Origin: Anaerolineae bacterium
GTDB lineage: Bacteria > Desulfobacterota > Desulfobacteria > Desulfobacterales > ETH-SRB1
Direction of reading: 5' to 3'
DNA: 64,000 nucleotides
NCBI GenBank assembly: GCA_035529315.1
Contig: DATKWZ010000030.1
Span: 1-64,000, forward strand
Part shown: in pieces, positions 7,149 through 15,716 of the stretch
How the letters are laid out: the number at the start of each line of letters is the position of its first letter
How positions within the stretch are numbered: position 1 is the stretch's first letter
The notes under the pieces: generated by a model
Seen by the model: the letters and a program-made list of their open reading frames with translations, nothing else
Databases searched by the model: none
What the model was told of the DNA's origin: nothing
Translations under genes and position numbers: made by a program

Positions 7149-8453
7149 ATGCCAGATGTAAAATTGCCTGCGATAATTGGGAATACCATGCCGGCTCTCG
7201 ATAAACTGACCACAGCGCTTGGTGTACCACGCGACATTCTTGCTTCTGCTGGTGAGATCGAAACAGCATGGAACAATCTTCCCGGTGTGTTGAATAAGAT
7301 CCCTCCAGCACTGCGCAACGAAGGAATGGCTCGAATGTGCGTTGCGGTCGCGTCAGGCCTATTTGATAGTGCGATTAATTACATCTGGAATTCATCAATT
7401 ATTGAACTGAGGGAAAAGGTTAAGAGATTCGGTTTAAATGTTGTTGAGCAAATCACTGGAAAATCAAATTTCGACGATCAAGCACTACTTGATCTAAAGG
7501 ATTCAGAACTTCTAAGCCTGTGTTTAAAACTAAACCTCATCACCGAAGACGGCTATTTTTTTCTCGATCATTGTCGAGATATTCGGAATAATTTTTCGGC
7601 CGCGCATCCGGTAGTCGGAAAAATTGATGATCATGAGTTCATCGGCTTTGCTAACCGCTGTGCAAAGTACGCACTCGGGAATGAACATAACCCGGTAGGC
7701 GTTGACATCGCGGCCTTCATGGTCGCAATTAAGGGTGGAAAGTTCTCGGTTGAGCAGAAAAATCAATGGGTGCATAGAATTGGGAAAACCCATGAAGCAC
7801 AACAATACTTACTTTTCGGCTCTTTGCATGGAATATTCAGTGACCCAAATAGCAATGAAGAAGCACGAGTGAATTCATTGTCTATCGCCGCAGAATTTTC
7901 ACCGCACTTTACGCCAAAAGCAAAGTCTGACTTAATAAATAGGCATCACGACTATATCGCGAAGGGTGACGAGAAGCGTCATAAAGCATCTCAGCAGTTC
8001 TTTGAAAAACTTGGAATGCTTGCTCTTCTTGGTGAGCATGAAGTTCATTCATTATTGTCGAATGCCTCGAAACGTCTAATGGCTGTCCATCAAGCATTTG
8101 ACAACTTTTACAACGAGCCACCATTTGCTGAAAGGTTGCTGCAACTCTCGCGACAGGCTGCGGTCCCGGATACTGTAAAAGAGGAACTTGTTACAACGGT
8201 AGTAACATGTGCTATTGGAAATCCGTATGGTGTTTCAAACGCCGCCGTCCCCTACTATCAAAAAATGATCAAAGGATTCTCGCCAGGTGAAGTTGGAATC
8301 ATGCTCAGTTTACCAGCAACAAAGACAATCGCGGCAGGACGAATTAAGCAGTATGCCGTCTGCAAGAATAGATTTAAGAATATTGTTGAACTAATCGACC
8401 CAACCACAGTCCCAGCGAAAGCGGGGGCAGCCTACAAGCTCTGGACAAAATAG
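7149..8453 (+). CDS. Unknown protein with HEPN-type R-x6-H motif
   Basis: This is a 434-residue protein of unknown family. The segment HCRDIRNNFSAAHP contains R146 and H153 in the R-x(4-6)-H arrangement that marks the catalytic pair of HEPN RNases. The surrounding 60 residues are predicted helical from their pattern (LLDLKDSELLSLCLKL before, HEFIGFANRCAKYAL after). The remaining 250 residues look all-helical and repeat-like, without recognised motifs. ATG 7149 follows AAAAGGAG. The stop codon TAG ends exactly where the next attC-like site begins. The cassette setting and HEPN-like motif suggest abortive-infection or toxin activity, as an inference only. Confidence 0.55.
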   Translation: MPDVKLPAIIGNTMPALDKLTTALGVPRDILASAGEIETAWNNLPGVLNKIPPALRNEGMARMCVAVASGLFDSAINYIWNSSIIELREKVKRFGLNVVEQITGKSNFDDQALLDLKDSELLSLCLKLNLITEDGYFFLDHCRDIRNNFSAAHPVVGKIDDHEFIGFANRCAKYALGNEHNPVGVDIAAFMVAIKGGKFSVEQKNQWVHRIGKTHEAQQYLLFGSLHGIFSDPNSNEEARVNSLSIAAEFSPHFTPKAKSDLINRHHDYIAKGDEKRHKASQQFFEKLGMLALLGEHEVHSLLSNASKRLMAVHQAFDNFYNEPPFAERLLQLSRQAAVPDTVKEELVTTVVTCAIGNPYGVSNAAVPYYQKMIKGFSPGEVGIMLSLPATKTIAAGRIKQYAVCKNRFKNIVELIDPTTVPAKAGAAYKLWTK

Positions 8454-8516
8454 CGTTAACGAATAAGGATAGATTGTGAGAGCGAAGCGAATCACGATCT
8501 TATCCGGTTGTTGAAC
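8454..8516 (+). other. Putative integron attC site 5, last of the array
   Basis: Left box CGTTAAC (8454-8460) abuts the stop codon of the preceding gene; the right box GTTGAAC (8510-8516) fits the GTTRRRY consensus. The inner arms GGATAGATTGTGA and TCACGATCTTATCC pair with one extra-helical base, a known attC feature. Reversed, GCGTTAAC matches the unit start GTTAGCGC at 7107-7114 in seven of eight bases. Confidence 0.7.
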
Positions 8517-9016
8517 AAGCCCGGTGTATCTGCATATTCTGTATATAAGGAAATATCTTTTTTTGAACAAGGGGTAGGAAGTGCGTTTTTAAAAAGCGCA
8601 CTTTTTTCAAGGCAAGGGAATGCCTTAACCTGTAATAAGCTTTAAAAAATTAACTATTTAATAAAAGTTTTTTCCTCCTGTTTGAATGAACTGCAAGCCT
8701 TAGCCATTAAGAAGAGCTACCTGATTCCCATGCAGATTGACGGAATCCCAGAATAACCATTTGATCATGCAAAATAGTGCATAAAGGGGGGGTTGAATTT
8801 AGGCGTTTCTTTTTTATTTGTTTGAACAACCATGGTGTCAAAGTTTGACTGACTGTTGCTCAAATCCAAATTTGGTGAAAATTAGTTCAAATAATGACAT
8901 CAGGTAAACAGGGTGACATAGTTAATCTGCTAAAGGACAGTCATGAAAAGAGATAGGGCCGGATTCTCGAAGGAGAAAAAAATAAGCTGCCGGCCGGCAT
9001 CAGCAGGAAAGAGTTT
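8517..9016. other. Non-coding gap between cassette array and proC
   Basis: About 500 bp without a supported gene. It holds a terminator-like hairpin (listed separately) and, near 8957-9052, a stopped frame ending AGISRKEFLKYSGAAGAKLL that resembles a decayed Tat signal. This is probably the junction between the mobile block and the conserved chromosome. Confidence 0.5.
8579..8607 (+). terminator. Rho-independent terminator after the cassette array
   Basis: AAGTGCGTTTTT and AAAAAGCGCACTT form a nearly perfect hairpin that runs into a TTTTTT tract. It lies about 60 bp past the last attC-like site and would stop transcription coming out of the cassettes. Confidence 0.7.
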
Positions 9017-9886
9017 TTAAAGTATTCCGGTGCTGCCGGAGCTAAGCTCCTTTGAGCGGTTGGCTGCCGCGGCTATTGCCTCGATTATGCTTTGTTTAAC
9101 CTGATTTTTGTCCAGCACCTTGAAGGCTGCTTCAGTTGTGCCGCCCGGAGAGGTTACTTTCCGGCGAAGAAGTTCAGGGGATTCATTCATCTCCTCCATG
9201 AGCTTAACAGCCCCTTTTAAGGTTGCAATAGTCAGTGTCGCAGCATCATTCGGTTCAAGACCAACACAGATACCTCCTTCGATCATAGATTCTATAAAAT
9301 AAAAAACATAGGCCGGTCCGGAACCTGACAAGGCGGTCACAGCATCAAGATCTTCTTCATTAAATTCGATTACTTTGCCCATTGCTTTAAGGATGGACTT
9401 GACGATGTTGACATCATCTTTTGAAGCGTGTATGTTTGCGCTCATTCCGGCTATTCCGGCTAAAACAAGAGCGGGGGTATTCGGCATCACCCGTATTACA
9501 GGAAGCTTAATCCTGGATTTTTCATCAAGCGGTGTATAAAGAATATCTTCAATTTTTCGCAGGGGGATTCCTGCTGCAATGGAAACAACCAGTTTTTGGT
9601 TATGAATTTTATACCCCTTTTGCCCGGCAATTTGAGAGAGCACCTGCTCTATATGCTGTGGTTTTACGGCAAGCACAATAATATCACATATTGAAAAGAG
9701 TTTAACATTGTCGCTTAAAACAGATATGCCGTAAGATGAACGCAAAACTTTCAGGCTATCTTTATTTATATCGCTGACATATATCATTGAAGGGGATAAT
9801 ATATTAGATTTTATAATAGCCCCGACAAAGGCTTTTCCCATATTGCCGGCCCCGATAAAACCGATTTTCTTGTTAAGTGCAGTCAT
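9017..9886 (-). CDS. proC: Pyrroline-5-carboxylate reductase
   Basis: The 289-residue enzyme catalyses the last step of proline synthesis, NAD(P)H-dependent reduction of 1-pyrroline-5-carboxylate, in the cytoplasm. The N-terminal Rossmann motif GFIGAGNMGKAF is present, followed by VLAVKPQ, the substrate-site block RVMPNTPALV and the C-terminal family signature SGSGPAYVFYFIESM with SPGGTTEAA. Length is typical. It reads away from yggT, with which proC is often clustered, so the pair here is divergent across a 239-bp gap. The ATG follows GGAGGCGGC. The gene borders the mobile block and is the first conserved chromosomal gene. Identification is secure. Confidence 0.97.
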   Translation of the reverse strand: MTALNKKIGFIGAGNMGKAFVGAIIKSNILSPSMIYVSDINKDSLKVLRSSYGISVLSDNVKLFSICDIIVLAVKPQHIEQVLSQIAGQKGYKIHNQKLVVSIAAGIPLRKIEDILYTPLDEKSRIKLPVIRVMPNTPALVLAGIAGMSANIHASKDDVNIVKSILKAMGKVIEFNEEDLDAVTALSGSGPAYVFYFIESMIEGGICVGLEPNDAATLTIATLKGAVKLMEEMNESPELLRRKVTSPGGTTEAAFKVLDKNQVKQSIIEAIAAAANRSKELSSGSTGIL

Positions 9887-10125
9887 GCCGCCTCCATATA
9901 TATAAAGTTCAAGGTTAATTGCTTAGTGTTTTTCCGCATCCCAATGGATACAGTATGAACCTCTGAACCATTAAATAGAGGTTGGATATATGGGATGTCA
10001 ATGATTTTGCTTGAAACATCTTGACTTATCATTTAGAAATATTTAGTTTTTGTATTAAACAGAGTCAAATTATTTATAATCATAACCATTGGCTGGAACA
10101 AAAAAATTAAAATATAAGGTTTTTT

Positions 10126-10425
10126 ATGTTTATAATCGGTTATCTTTTTATGGCTGCGGCAAAGATCATTGATATTGTTTTGCTTTGTTTTATGTGGATT
10201 GTTGTTGCACGGGCTGTCTTGTCCTGGGTTAATCCTGATCCCTACAATCCTATTGTGCGTTTTATTCATAATGCTACGGAACCGGTTCTATATCGCATAC
10301 GCCGATTTATTCCCGTTAACTTCATCGGCATTGATCTTTCTCCGATTATTGTTTTTTTGGTAATTATTTTTCTCCGCACCTTTATTGTCAGCAGCCTGTT
10401 CAGATTGTCTGCAACCTTGTTATAA
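10126..10425 (+). CDS. YggT-family membrane protein
   Basis: A 99-residue inner-membrane protein with two hydrophobic blocks, at about 1-30 and 65-95, separated by the typical YggT loop WVNPDPYNPIVRFIHNATEPVLYRIRR. The exact function of the family is unsettled; members are linked to cell division and osmotic growth, and genes commonly lie near proC and divIVA-like genes. Here it precedes a DivIVA-domain gene by 26 bp and proC lies opposite. The ribosome-binding site is weak. Identification rests on the conserved loop. Confidence 0.9.
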   Translation: MFIIGYLFMAAAKIIDIVLLCFMWIVVARAVLSWVNPDPYNPIVRFIHNATEPVLYRIRRFIPVNFIGIDLSPIIVFLVIIFLRTFIVSSLFRLSATLL

Positions 10426-10451
10426 TTAATTAAAAAGGCAGGTTATATGTC

Positions 10452-10955
10452 ATGAAAATCATGCCGATTGAAATTCAACAGCAACAGTTTAAAGTAAGAT
10501 TCAGAGGATTTGACGTCAAAGAGGTTGATAAATTCCTTGAACAATTGGCCGATACATTTGAATTATTACAGCAGGAAAATAAGAACGCACAAGATGAGAT
10601 TCAAAGAATAAAGCTTGAAAGCCAGGGATATAAAGAACGTGAAGAAATATTCAAGCGTGCCATGCTCAACACCCAAAAAGTATTGGATCAGATGAATGAA
10701 AATGCTCGAAAATCGGCTGAATTAATTGTTGCCGACGCCGAAGTAAAAGCGGAAAAAATTTTAAACGGAGCTCATAAAAGACTCGCCCAGTTGCATGATG
10801 ATATCACAGAATTGAAACGACAGCGGATACAAATCGAAGTTCAGATCCGTTCAATAATTGAATCGCATAGTAAGCTTCTTGAAATCGGCAATGAGGGCAT
10901 GAAGGCTATGGATAAGGAAGATACAAAATTGAAATTTATACAGCACCGGACATAG
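10452..10955 (+). CDS. DivIVA-domain coiled-coil protein
   Basis: A 167-residue cytoplasmic protein. Residues 1-45 form the DivIVA membrane-curvature domain: PIEIQQQQFKVRFRGFDVKEVDKFLEQLA has the Phe-Lys-x2-x-x-Arg-Gly-Phe-Asp-x3-Val-Asp-x-Phe-Leu pattern. The rest is a long coiled coil rich in Glu, Lys and Gln. Such proteins recruit partners to poles or division sites. The gene lies in a + strand series with yggT upstream and pilT 9 bp downstream, so a role in placing pilus machinery is conceivable but unproven. The start at 10452 gives MKIMPIEI; the inner ATG at 10461 is also possible. Confidence 0.85.
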   Translation: MKIMPIEIQQQQFKVRFRGFDVKEVDKFLEQLADTFELLQQENKNAQDEIQRIKLESQGYKEREEIFKRAMLNTQKVLDQMNENARKSAELIVADAEVKAEKILNGAHKRLAQLHDDITELKRQRIQIEVQIRSIIESHSKLLEIGNEGMKAMDKEDTKLKFIQHRT

Positions 10956-10964
10956 GAACAGCAA

Positions 10965-12047
10965 ATGGCAAAAATAGATGCTTTTTTTAAATTGATGCAT
11001 GACCAGGGCGCTTCAGATCTTCATCTTGTATCAGGGCAGCCGCCTATTCTCAGAATAAGAGGCGATATGGAGAGGGTCAAGTATAAGGTGCTTGACAATG
11101 ATGAGCTTAAAGCCATGCTTTATGAAATCGCTCCGGAGGACAAGGTAAAGGTCTTCGAGGAAACAGGGGATGTTGATTTTGGATATGAAATACCCGGGCT
11201 TGCAAGGTACAGGGCAAATTTCTTTATGCAAAAATATGGCGCTGCCGCTGTTTTCAGAGAAATTCCGGCAGATATAATGACAGCCGAGCAGCTTGGTCTT
11301 CCTCCTGTTATAACAAAGCTGGCTTCACTTCCAAGAGGTCTGGTTCTGGTGACAGGGCCGACCGGAAGCGGCAAGTCGACAACACTTGCGGCAATAATTG
11401 ATGAGGCAAACAGAACACGCAAGGATCATATAATCACCGTCGAAGACCCTATTGAATTTGTTCATAAAAGCCAGAGCTGTATAGTTAACCATCGTGAAGT
11501 GGGCCTTCATACAAAAACATTCAGCGCTGCCCTGCGAGGCGCTTTGCGCGAGGATCCGGATATTATTCTGGTCGGTGAATTAAGAGACCTGGAAACAATA
11601 TCACTTGCCGTAGAAGCCGCATCTACAGGGCATCTTGTTTTTGGCACTCTTCATACATCCAGCGCTGCCAAGACGGTTAATCGTGTTGTAGAGGTTTTTC
11701 CGTCCGAGCAACAGCCGCAGATACGTTCAACACTATCTGATGGATTAAGAGCTGTAATAGCACAGGTGTTGTTTAAAAGGATTGATAAAAAAGGGCGTTG
11801 CCCCGCGCTGGAAATACTGATAGCAACCCCGGCTGTTCGGAATCTTATTAGAGAAGGAAAAACCTATCAAATACCTTCGATGATTCAGACCGGCAGGAAA
11901 TATGGCATGCAGCTTTTGGATGATGCTATTATGGAACTGTATAAAAAGGGGTGGATAAGCGCTGACGAAGCTTATATAAAAGCGAATGATAAGGCCGGAT
12001 TCAGACCCCTTTTAAAGACTCCGCCGGTAGATTTTACTGAAGCATAA
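10965..12047 (+). CDS. pilT: Type IV pilus retraction ATPase PilT
   Basis: This is a 360-residue hexameric ATPase that drives pilus disassembly at the cytoplasmic face of the inner membrane. It has the N-terminal GASDLHL segment, Walker A GPTGSGKS at 131-138, the Asp box ITVEDPIEF, Walker B ILVGELRD and the His box TGHLVFGTLHT. The block AVRNLIREGKTYQIPSMIQTG is the PilT-specific AIRNLIRE retraction motif. Length is typical for PilT. A second PilT-family gene follows after 40 bp. Pilin and assembly genes are not in the window. Confidence 0.95.
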   Translation: MAKIDAFFKLMHDQGASDLHLVSGQPPILRIRGDMERVKYKVLDNDELKAMLYEIAPEDKVKVFEETGDVDFGYEIPGLARYRANFFMQKYGAAAVFREIPADIMTAEQLGLPPVITKLASLPRGLVLVTGPTGSGKSTTLAAIIDEANRTRKDHIITVEDPIEFVHKSQSCIVNHREVGLHTKTFSAALRGALREDPDIILVGELRDLETISLAVEAASTGHLVFGTLHTSSAAKTVNRVVEVFPSEQQPQIRSTLSDGLRAVIAQVLFKRIDKKGRCPALEILIATPAVRNLIREGKTYQIPSMIQTGRKYGMQLLDDAIMELYKKGWISADEAYIKANDKAGFRPLLKTPPVDFTEA

Positions 12048-12087
12048 TATAGGGTTTGCTTATAATATTGTAACCGGAGATTATATC

Positions 12088-13257
12088 ATGAGAAAGCAGG
12101 AAGTTGATTACATATTAGCAAAGATGCTTGAGGCTGGTAATAATATTTCCGATCTTAATATAACTGCCGGCAAATCGTTTCAGGTAGAAAGTTCCGGCGA
12201 GCTTATCCCTGTTGAAATAGATCCTCCTTTTCACAAGCTCACACCATTTCAAACTGAAATCTTTGCTCTTAATCTGATTAATCAGGATCATCGTCTTACT
12301 GAAACACTTCTAAGGGAAGGTTCGTGCGATTTGTCATACGAACTTTCCGGCAAGGTACGTTTCAGGGTAAATATTTTTTCTCAGATGAGTAATTATTCGA
12401 TTATTCTGCGAAAACTGGAATCTAAGATTCCCACACGTCAGGAGCTGAAGCTTCCCGGGGCATTTGAAAAGATGGCCCTGGAGAAAAATGGAATTATCCT
12501 GGTTACAGGCGCGACAGGCTCTGGTAAAACAACCTCCCTTGCAGCGATTCTCAATGAGATTAATGAAACCAAATCAGTTCATGTTGTGACCCTTGAAGAC
12601 CCCGTAGAATATCAGCATCCGCAAAAAAAGTCCACCTTCAACCAGCGGGAGATGGGCAATGATTTTGACACATTTGCCAGCGGTCTCAGGGCTGCCCTTC
12701 GCCAGGCTCCAAAGGTAATTCTGGTCGGCGAAATGCGTGACAGAGAAACAGTCGAAATCGGGCTTAGCGCTGCTGAAACAGGCCATTTGGTATTAAGCAC
12801 TCTTCATACCGTGGATGCCGGTCAGACAATCAACCGTATCCTTGGCATGTTCAATACAGAAGATGAAAACCAGATTCGCATACGGCTTGCCGATACTGTA
12901 CGCTGGATCGTATGCCAGAGACTTCTTCCCATGGTTGGCGGGGGCCGTGTGGCTGCCTTTGAAATCATGGGGACCAACCTGCGTATAAAGGATACGATCC
13001 TGCAGGGTGAATCAGAGGGTAAAACCTTTTATGAAATAATCGGCGCTGGAAAGGCCTTTGGCATGATAACCTTTGATGACTATATCGTGGAACTGTATGA
13101 AAAAGGGCTGGTCACCGAAGAGACAGCTATGGCATATGCTTCCCGCAAAGGAATTGTGGGCCGTGGAATCGACTTGGTCAAAAGCGGTCGCGGGGAGGCT
13201 ACCACAGATATCGAAGACCTGCAGGTTGACAATAATTACGGAAAAATGAGGAAATAA
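12088..13257 (+). CDS. Second PilT/PilU-family ATPase
   Basis: The 389-residue ATPase is paralogous to the preceding PilT. Walker A GATGSGKT is at 141-148, then VVTLEDPVEYQHP, ILVGEMRD and GHLVLSTLHTVDAGQTINRI. It lacks a perfect AIRNLIRE motif, having IMGTNLRIKDTI in that region, and it is longer than PilT at the C-terminus, both as in PilU. PilU works as an accessory to PilT in retraction under load. The order pilT-then-pilU-like and the 40-bp gap support an operon. It could instead be a divergent second PilT. Confidence 0.85.
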   Translation: MRKQEVDYILAKMLEAGNNISDLNITAGKSFQVESSGELIPVEIDPPFHKLTPFQTEIFALNLINQDHRLTETLLREGSCDLSYELSGKVRFRVNIFSQMSNYSIILRKLESKIPTRQELKLPGAFEKMALEKNGIILVTGATGSGKTTSLAAILNEINETKSVHVVTLEDPVEYQHPQKKSTFNQREMGNDFDTFASGLRAALRQAPKVILVGEMRDRETVEIGLSAAETGHLVLSTLHTVDAGQTINRILGMFNTEDENQIRIRLADTVRWIVCQRLLPMVGGGRVAAFEIMGTNLRIKDTILQGESEGKTFYEIIGAGKAFGMITFDDYIVELYEKGLVTEETAMAYASRKGIVGRGIDLVKSGRGEATTDIEDLQVDNNYGKMRK

Positions 13258-13259
13258 TA

Positions 13260-13952
13260 ATGGATGTTGTTTGTAAAGAATGCAAAAGCAGATTTAAAAT
13301 TCCGGACGAAAAGGTCCCCGAAAGTCAGCTTTTCACACTTTCATGTCCAAAATGCAAAAGCAAAATTTCCATTGACATGCGCCAGGGCCTTTCTCCATCA
13401 TTTGAAGAGAAACCTCAGCCATCAGCCGCAGCAGAGCCTGGCGCAAAAAAGACCATTATCGATGAAATAGACTCCGGCGCTTATGATGCTTCGGAAAAAC
13501 CTTTTGATTTCCTGGAAGAGGGAGCAGAGACAGCCCTTTTATGTGAGCCTGATTCGGCTGTTAGAGGCAAAATCAGATCAGCCCTGGAAAACATGGGATA
13601 TAATGTTACTGAACCGGGATCTGATAGAGATGCCCTCAAACAGATGCGTTTTTATGTCTTTGATCTGGTTGTATTAAATGAAGGGTTTAGCTCCATAAAT
13701 CCTGACGAGAATAATGTTATGAAATATCTGGAACGGCTTTCCATGGCCATACGACGGAAAATCTTTGTGGTTCTTGTTACCGGTCGATTCCGCACAATGG
13801 ATAACATGGCAGCCTTTAACAAGAGCGTCAACATTGTTGTCAATACGAAAAACATAGGTGAAATAGAAAAAATTATTAAAAGCGGACGGTCCGACAGTGC
13901 GGCTTTTTACCGCGTTTTCAAGGATGCCCTTATTAAAACCGGCAAGGTATAA
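13260..13952 (+). CDS. MJ0042-type zinc-ribbon protein with receiver-like domain
   Basis: This 230-residue protein starts with a zinc ribbon, CKECKSRFKIPDEKV then CPKCKSKISI, of the MJ0042 type common in deltaproteobacteria. A low-complexity linker follows to about residue 85. The C-terminal 130 residues (TALLCEPDSAVRGKIRSALENMGYNVTEPGSDRDALKQMRFYVFDLVVLNEGF) follow the fold pattern of a response-regulator receiver but lack a clear phospho-Asp at the expected site, where VVLNEGF is found. It begins 2 bp after the pilus ATPase gene, so it is probably co-expressed and may regulate or localise pilus function. Confidence 0.75.
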   Translation: MDVVCKECKSRFKIPDEKVPESQLFTLSCPKCKSKISIDMRQGLSPSFEEKPQPSAAAEPGAKKTIIDEIDSGAYDASEKPFDFLEEGAETALLCEPDSAVRGKIRSALENMGYNVTEPGSDRDALKQMRFYVFDLVVLNEGFSSINPDENNVMKYLERLSMAIRRKIFVVLVTGRFRTMDNMAAFNKSVNIVVNTKNIGEIEKIIKSGRSDSAAFYRVFKDALIKTGKV

Positions 13953-14000
13953 TAAGGGCTTTGCAAAAAGCATCCTGGTCTCATAATCAGATGGGAAGCT

Positions 14001-14774
14001 TTATTGAGTGTTTCTTATTTTTTCATAGATAATGCGCAATCCTTCCAAAGTCAGGGAAGTATCTACCAGGTCTATGCTCTCGCAAACTTCGGCCATGATT
14101 TTGGCCAGCCCTCCTGTAGCAATTATTTGGGGGTTGTTTCCGATCTCTGTTTTCATCCGCCTGACAATTCCATCTACAAGGCCGGCATATCCATAAATAA
14201 TGCCGGATTTCATGCTGCTCGCGGTATCTTTACCGATTACTTTTTCAGGAGGCTTAAAAATTTCCACTCTGGGCAGTTTGGATGTTTTTTCAAACAGAGC
14301 CTCAGCAGAAATTATAATTCCGGGACTGATTGCACCGCCAAGATATTCACCCCTTGTCGAAATGGCATCAAAAGTTGTGGCTGTGCCGAAATCCACTATA
14401 ATAAGGCTGGTTTTATATTTGTGAAAACCTGCAACAGCATTTACAATCCTGTCTGCACCAACCTCTGCTGGATTGCTGTAAAGAATCGGCATTCCAGCAA
14501 CCGATGCATCTACCCAGTATGGAATATGTCCTAAATATTTATTGCAGAATGAATCCAGAATAGCCGCTATTGGTGGAACCACGCAGGAGATTATTGTTTT
14601 ATCTATTTTATTAATGTCAATATTGCTTCCCGCAAAAAGATTAGATACAAGAATGTTGAACTCATCTTCCGTAATATTTCTTTCTGAGCGAATCCGCCAG
14701 TCTTTTAGAAGATGAGCGCCATCATAAACACCCATTACAATGTTTGTATTTCCAATATCTATAACTAAAAGCAT
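14001..14774 (-). CDS. coaX: Type III pantothenate kinase
   Basis: The 257-residue enzyme phosphorylates pantothenate, the first step of coenzyme A synthesis. The phosphate-binding motif LLVIDIGNTNIVMGVYDG is at the N-terminus, followed by the family blocks PAEVGADRIVNAV and IIVDFGTATTFDAI, with GAISPGI. Length is usual for CoaX. It is the last gene of the minus-strand series tilS, ftsH, folP, coaX, a common arrangement. The bifunctional coaBC gene for later CoA steps is at 58668. A short repeat (14804-14834) lies in the 75-bp gap to folP. Confidence 0.96.
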   Translation of the reverse strand: MLLVIDIGNTNIVMGVYDGAHLLKDWRIRSERNITEDEFNILVSNLFAGSNIDINKIDKTIISCVVPPIAAILDSFCNKYLGHIPYWVDASVAGMPILYSNPAEVGADRIVNAVAGFHKYKTSLIIVDFGTATTFDAISTRGEYLGGAISPGIIISAEALFEKTSKLPRVEIFKPPEKVIGKDTASSMKSGIIYGYAGLVDGIVRRMKTEIGNNPQIIATGGLAKIMAEVCESIDLVDTSLTLEGLRIIYEKIRNTQ

Positions 14775-14803
14775 ATATTAAATATCCATTTAAAAAAAAG
14801 AGA

Positions 14804-14834
14804 CTTCTTTGCGTCCTCTGCGGCTCTGCGGTGC
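14804..14834 (+). repeat. Short intergenic CTCTGCGG-type repeat
   Basis: CTTTGCGTCCTCTGCGGCTC and onward to GTGCGA. Related sequence occurs at 42374-42397 (CTTTGCGTACTCTGCGGTGA). The shared unit suggests a dispersed intergenic repeat. Confidence 0.5.
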
Positions 14835-14849
14835 GATAAAAAAATAAGT

Positions 14850-15716
14850 TTATGCATTTTTAATAGCATCAACAATTTTTATTGTCTTATATGTTCCGGC
14901 AACATCATGGACACGCACAATATTGGCTCCATGTAAAACTGCAGCAGCAACCGCTGCCTGGGTGCCGGTTTCCAGCGCAGGCATATCATTCTTGATATCC
15001 CCGGCTGGATTGTTAAAAAGGATATTTGTAATAAATGATTTTCTTGAAGGTCCTATAAGAATAGGCGTATCCAGGCTTGTAAATTCATGTAGATGATTAA
15101 TTAAAAGAAGGTTGTGTTCAACTGTCTTGCCGAAACCGATTCCAGGATCGATAATTATTTTTGATCTTGAAATCCCGTTTTTTTCAGCCATGATGATCGC
15201 ATTTTCAAAAAACTCTTTAATTTCACTGATAATATCATTATAAAACGGTTTTAACTGCATTGTTTCAGGGGTTCCCTTCATATGCATCAAAATGACCGGC
15301 ACCCTGTATTCAGCAGCAACAGCCGCCATTTTATTGTCAGTACGCAAAGCACTTATATCATTTATTATGGAAGCGCCGGCTAAAATAGCCTGTCTTGCCA
15401 CTTCCGACTTTGTCGTATCAATGGAAATCGGTATTGAAATATGTTTTGCCAATTTTTTTATTACAGGAAGAACGCGCCTGCACTCCTCCTCAACAGAAAC
15501 CGCTTCTGAAAAAGGGCGGGAAGATTCACCTCCAACATCAATTATGTCTGCCCCGTCTTCAACAAGTTTTTTCCCATGAGCAAAAGCAGCAGTGGTTGAA
15601 AAAAAATTACCCCCGTCAGAAAATGAATCCGGAGTTACATTTAAAATACCCATTATCAAGGTGCGAGTGCTAAAACATAAAGAGTGCCTGCCCCACAAAA
15701 AATTATGCTTTTTCAT
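14850..15716 (-). CDS. folP: Dihydropteroate synthase
   Basis: The 288-residue TIM-barrel enzyme joins p-aminobenzoate to 6-hydroxymethyl-dihydropterin pyrophosphate in folate synthesis and is the target of sulfonamides. Family motifs are clear: MGILNVTPDSFSDGG, then DIIDVGGESSRPF, DTTKSEVA, INDISALR, ILMHMKGTPETMQ, IIIDPGIGFGKT and the C-terminal VRVHDVAGT. The start overlaps the end of ftsH by 14 bp, as in the common ftsH-folP arrangement, which points to translational coupling. Confidence 0.97.
   Translation of the reverse strand: MKKHNFLWGRHSLCFSTRTLIMGILNVTPDSFSDGGNFFSTTAAFAHGKKLVEDGADIIDVGGESSRPFSEAVSVEEECRRVLPVIKKLAKHISIPISIDTTKSEVARQAILAGASIINDISALRTDNKMAAVAAEYRVPVILMHMKGTPETMQLKPFYNDIISEIKEFFENAIIMAEKNGISRSKIIIDPGIGFGKTVEHNLLLINHLHEFTSLDTPILIGPSRKSFITNILFNNPAGDIKNDMPALETGTQAAVAAAVLHGANIVRVHDVAGTYKTIKIVDAIKNA

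Noticed and set aside
8957..9052. Frame ending AGISRKEFLKYSGAAGAKLL, Tat-signal-like
   Set aside because: There is no start codon and a stop directly after the signal-like part; at most a remnant.
14004..14534. 176-codon frame antisense to coaX
   Set aside because: It lies wholly opposite a secure gene, has Cys/Phe-rich nonsense composition and no ribosome-binding site.
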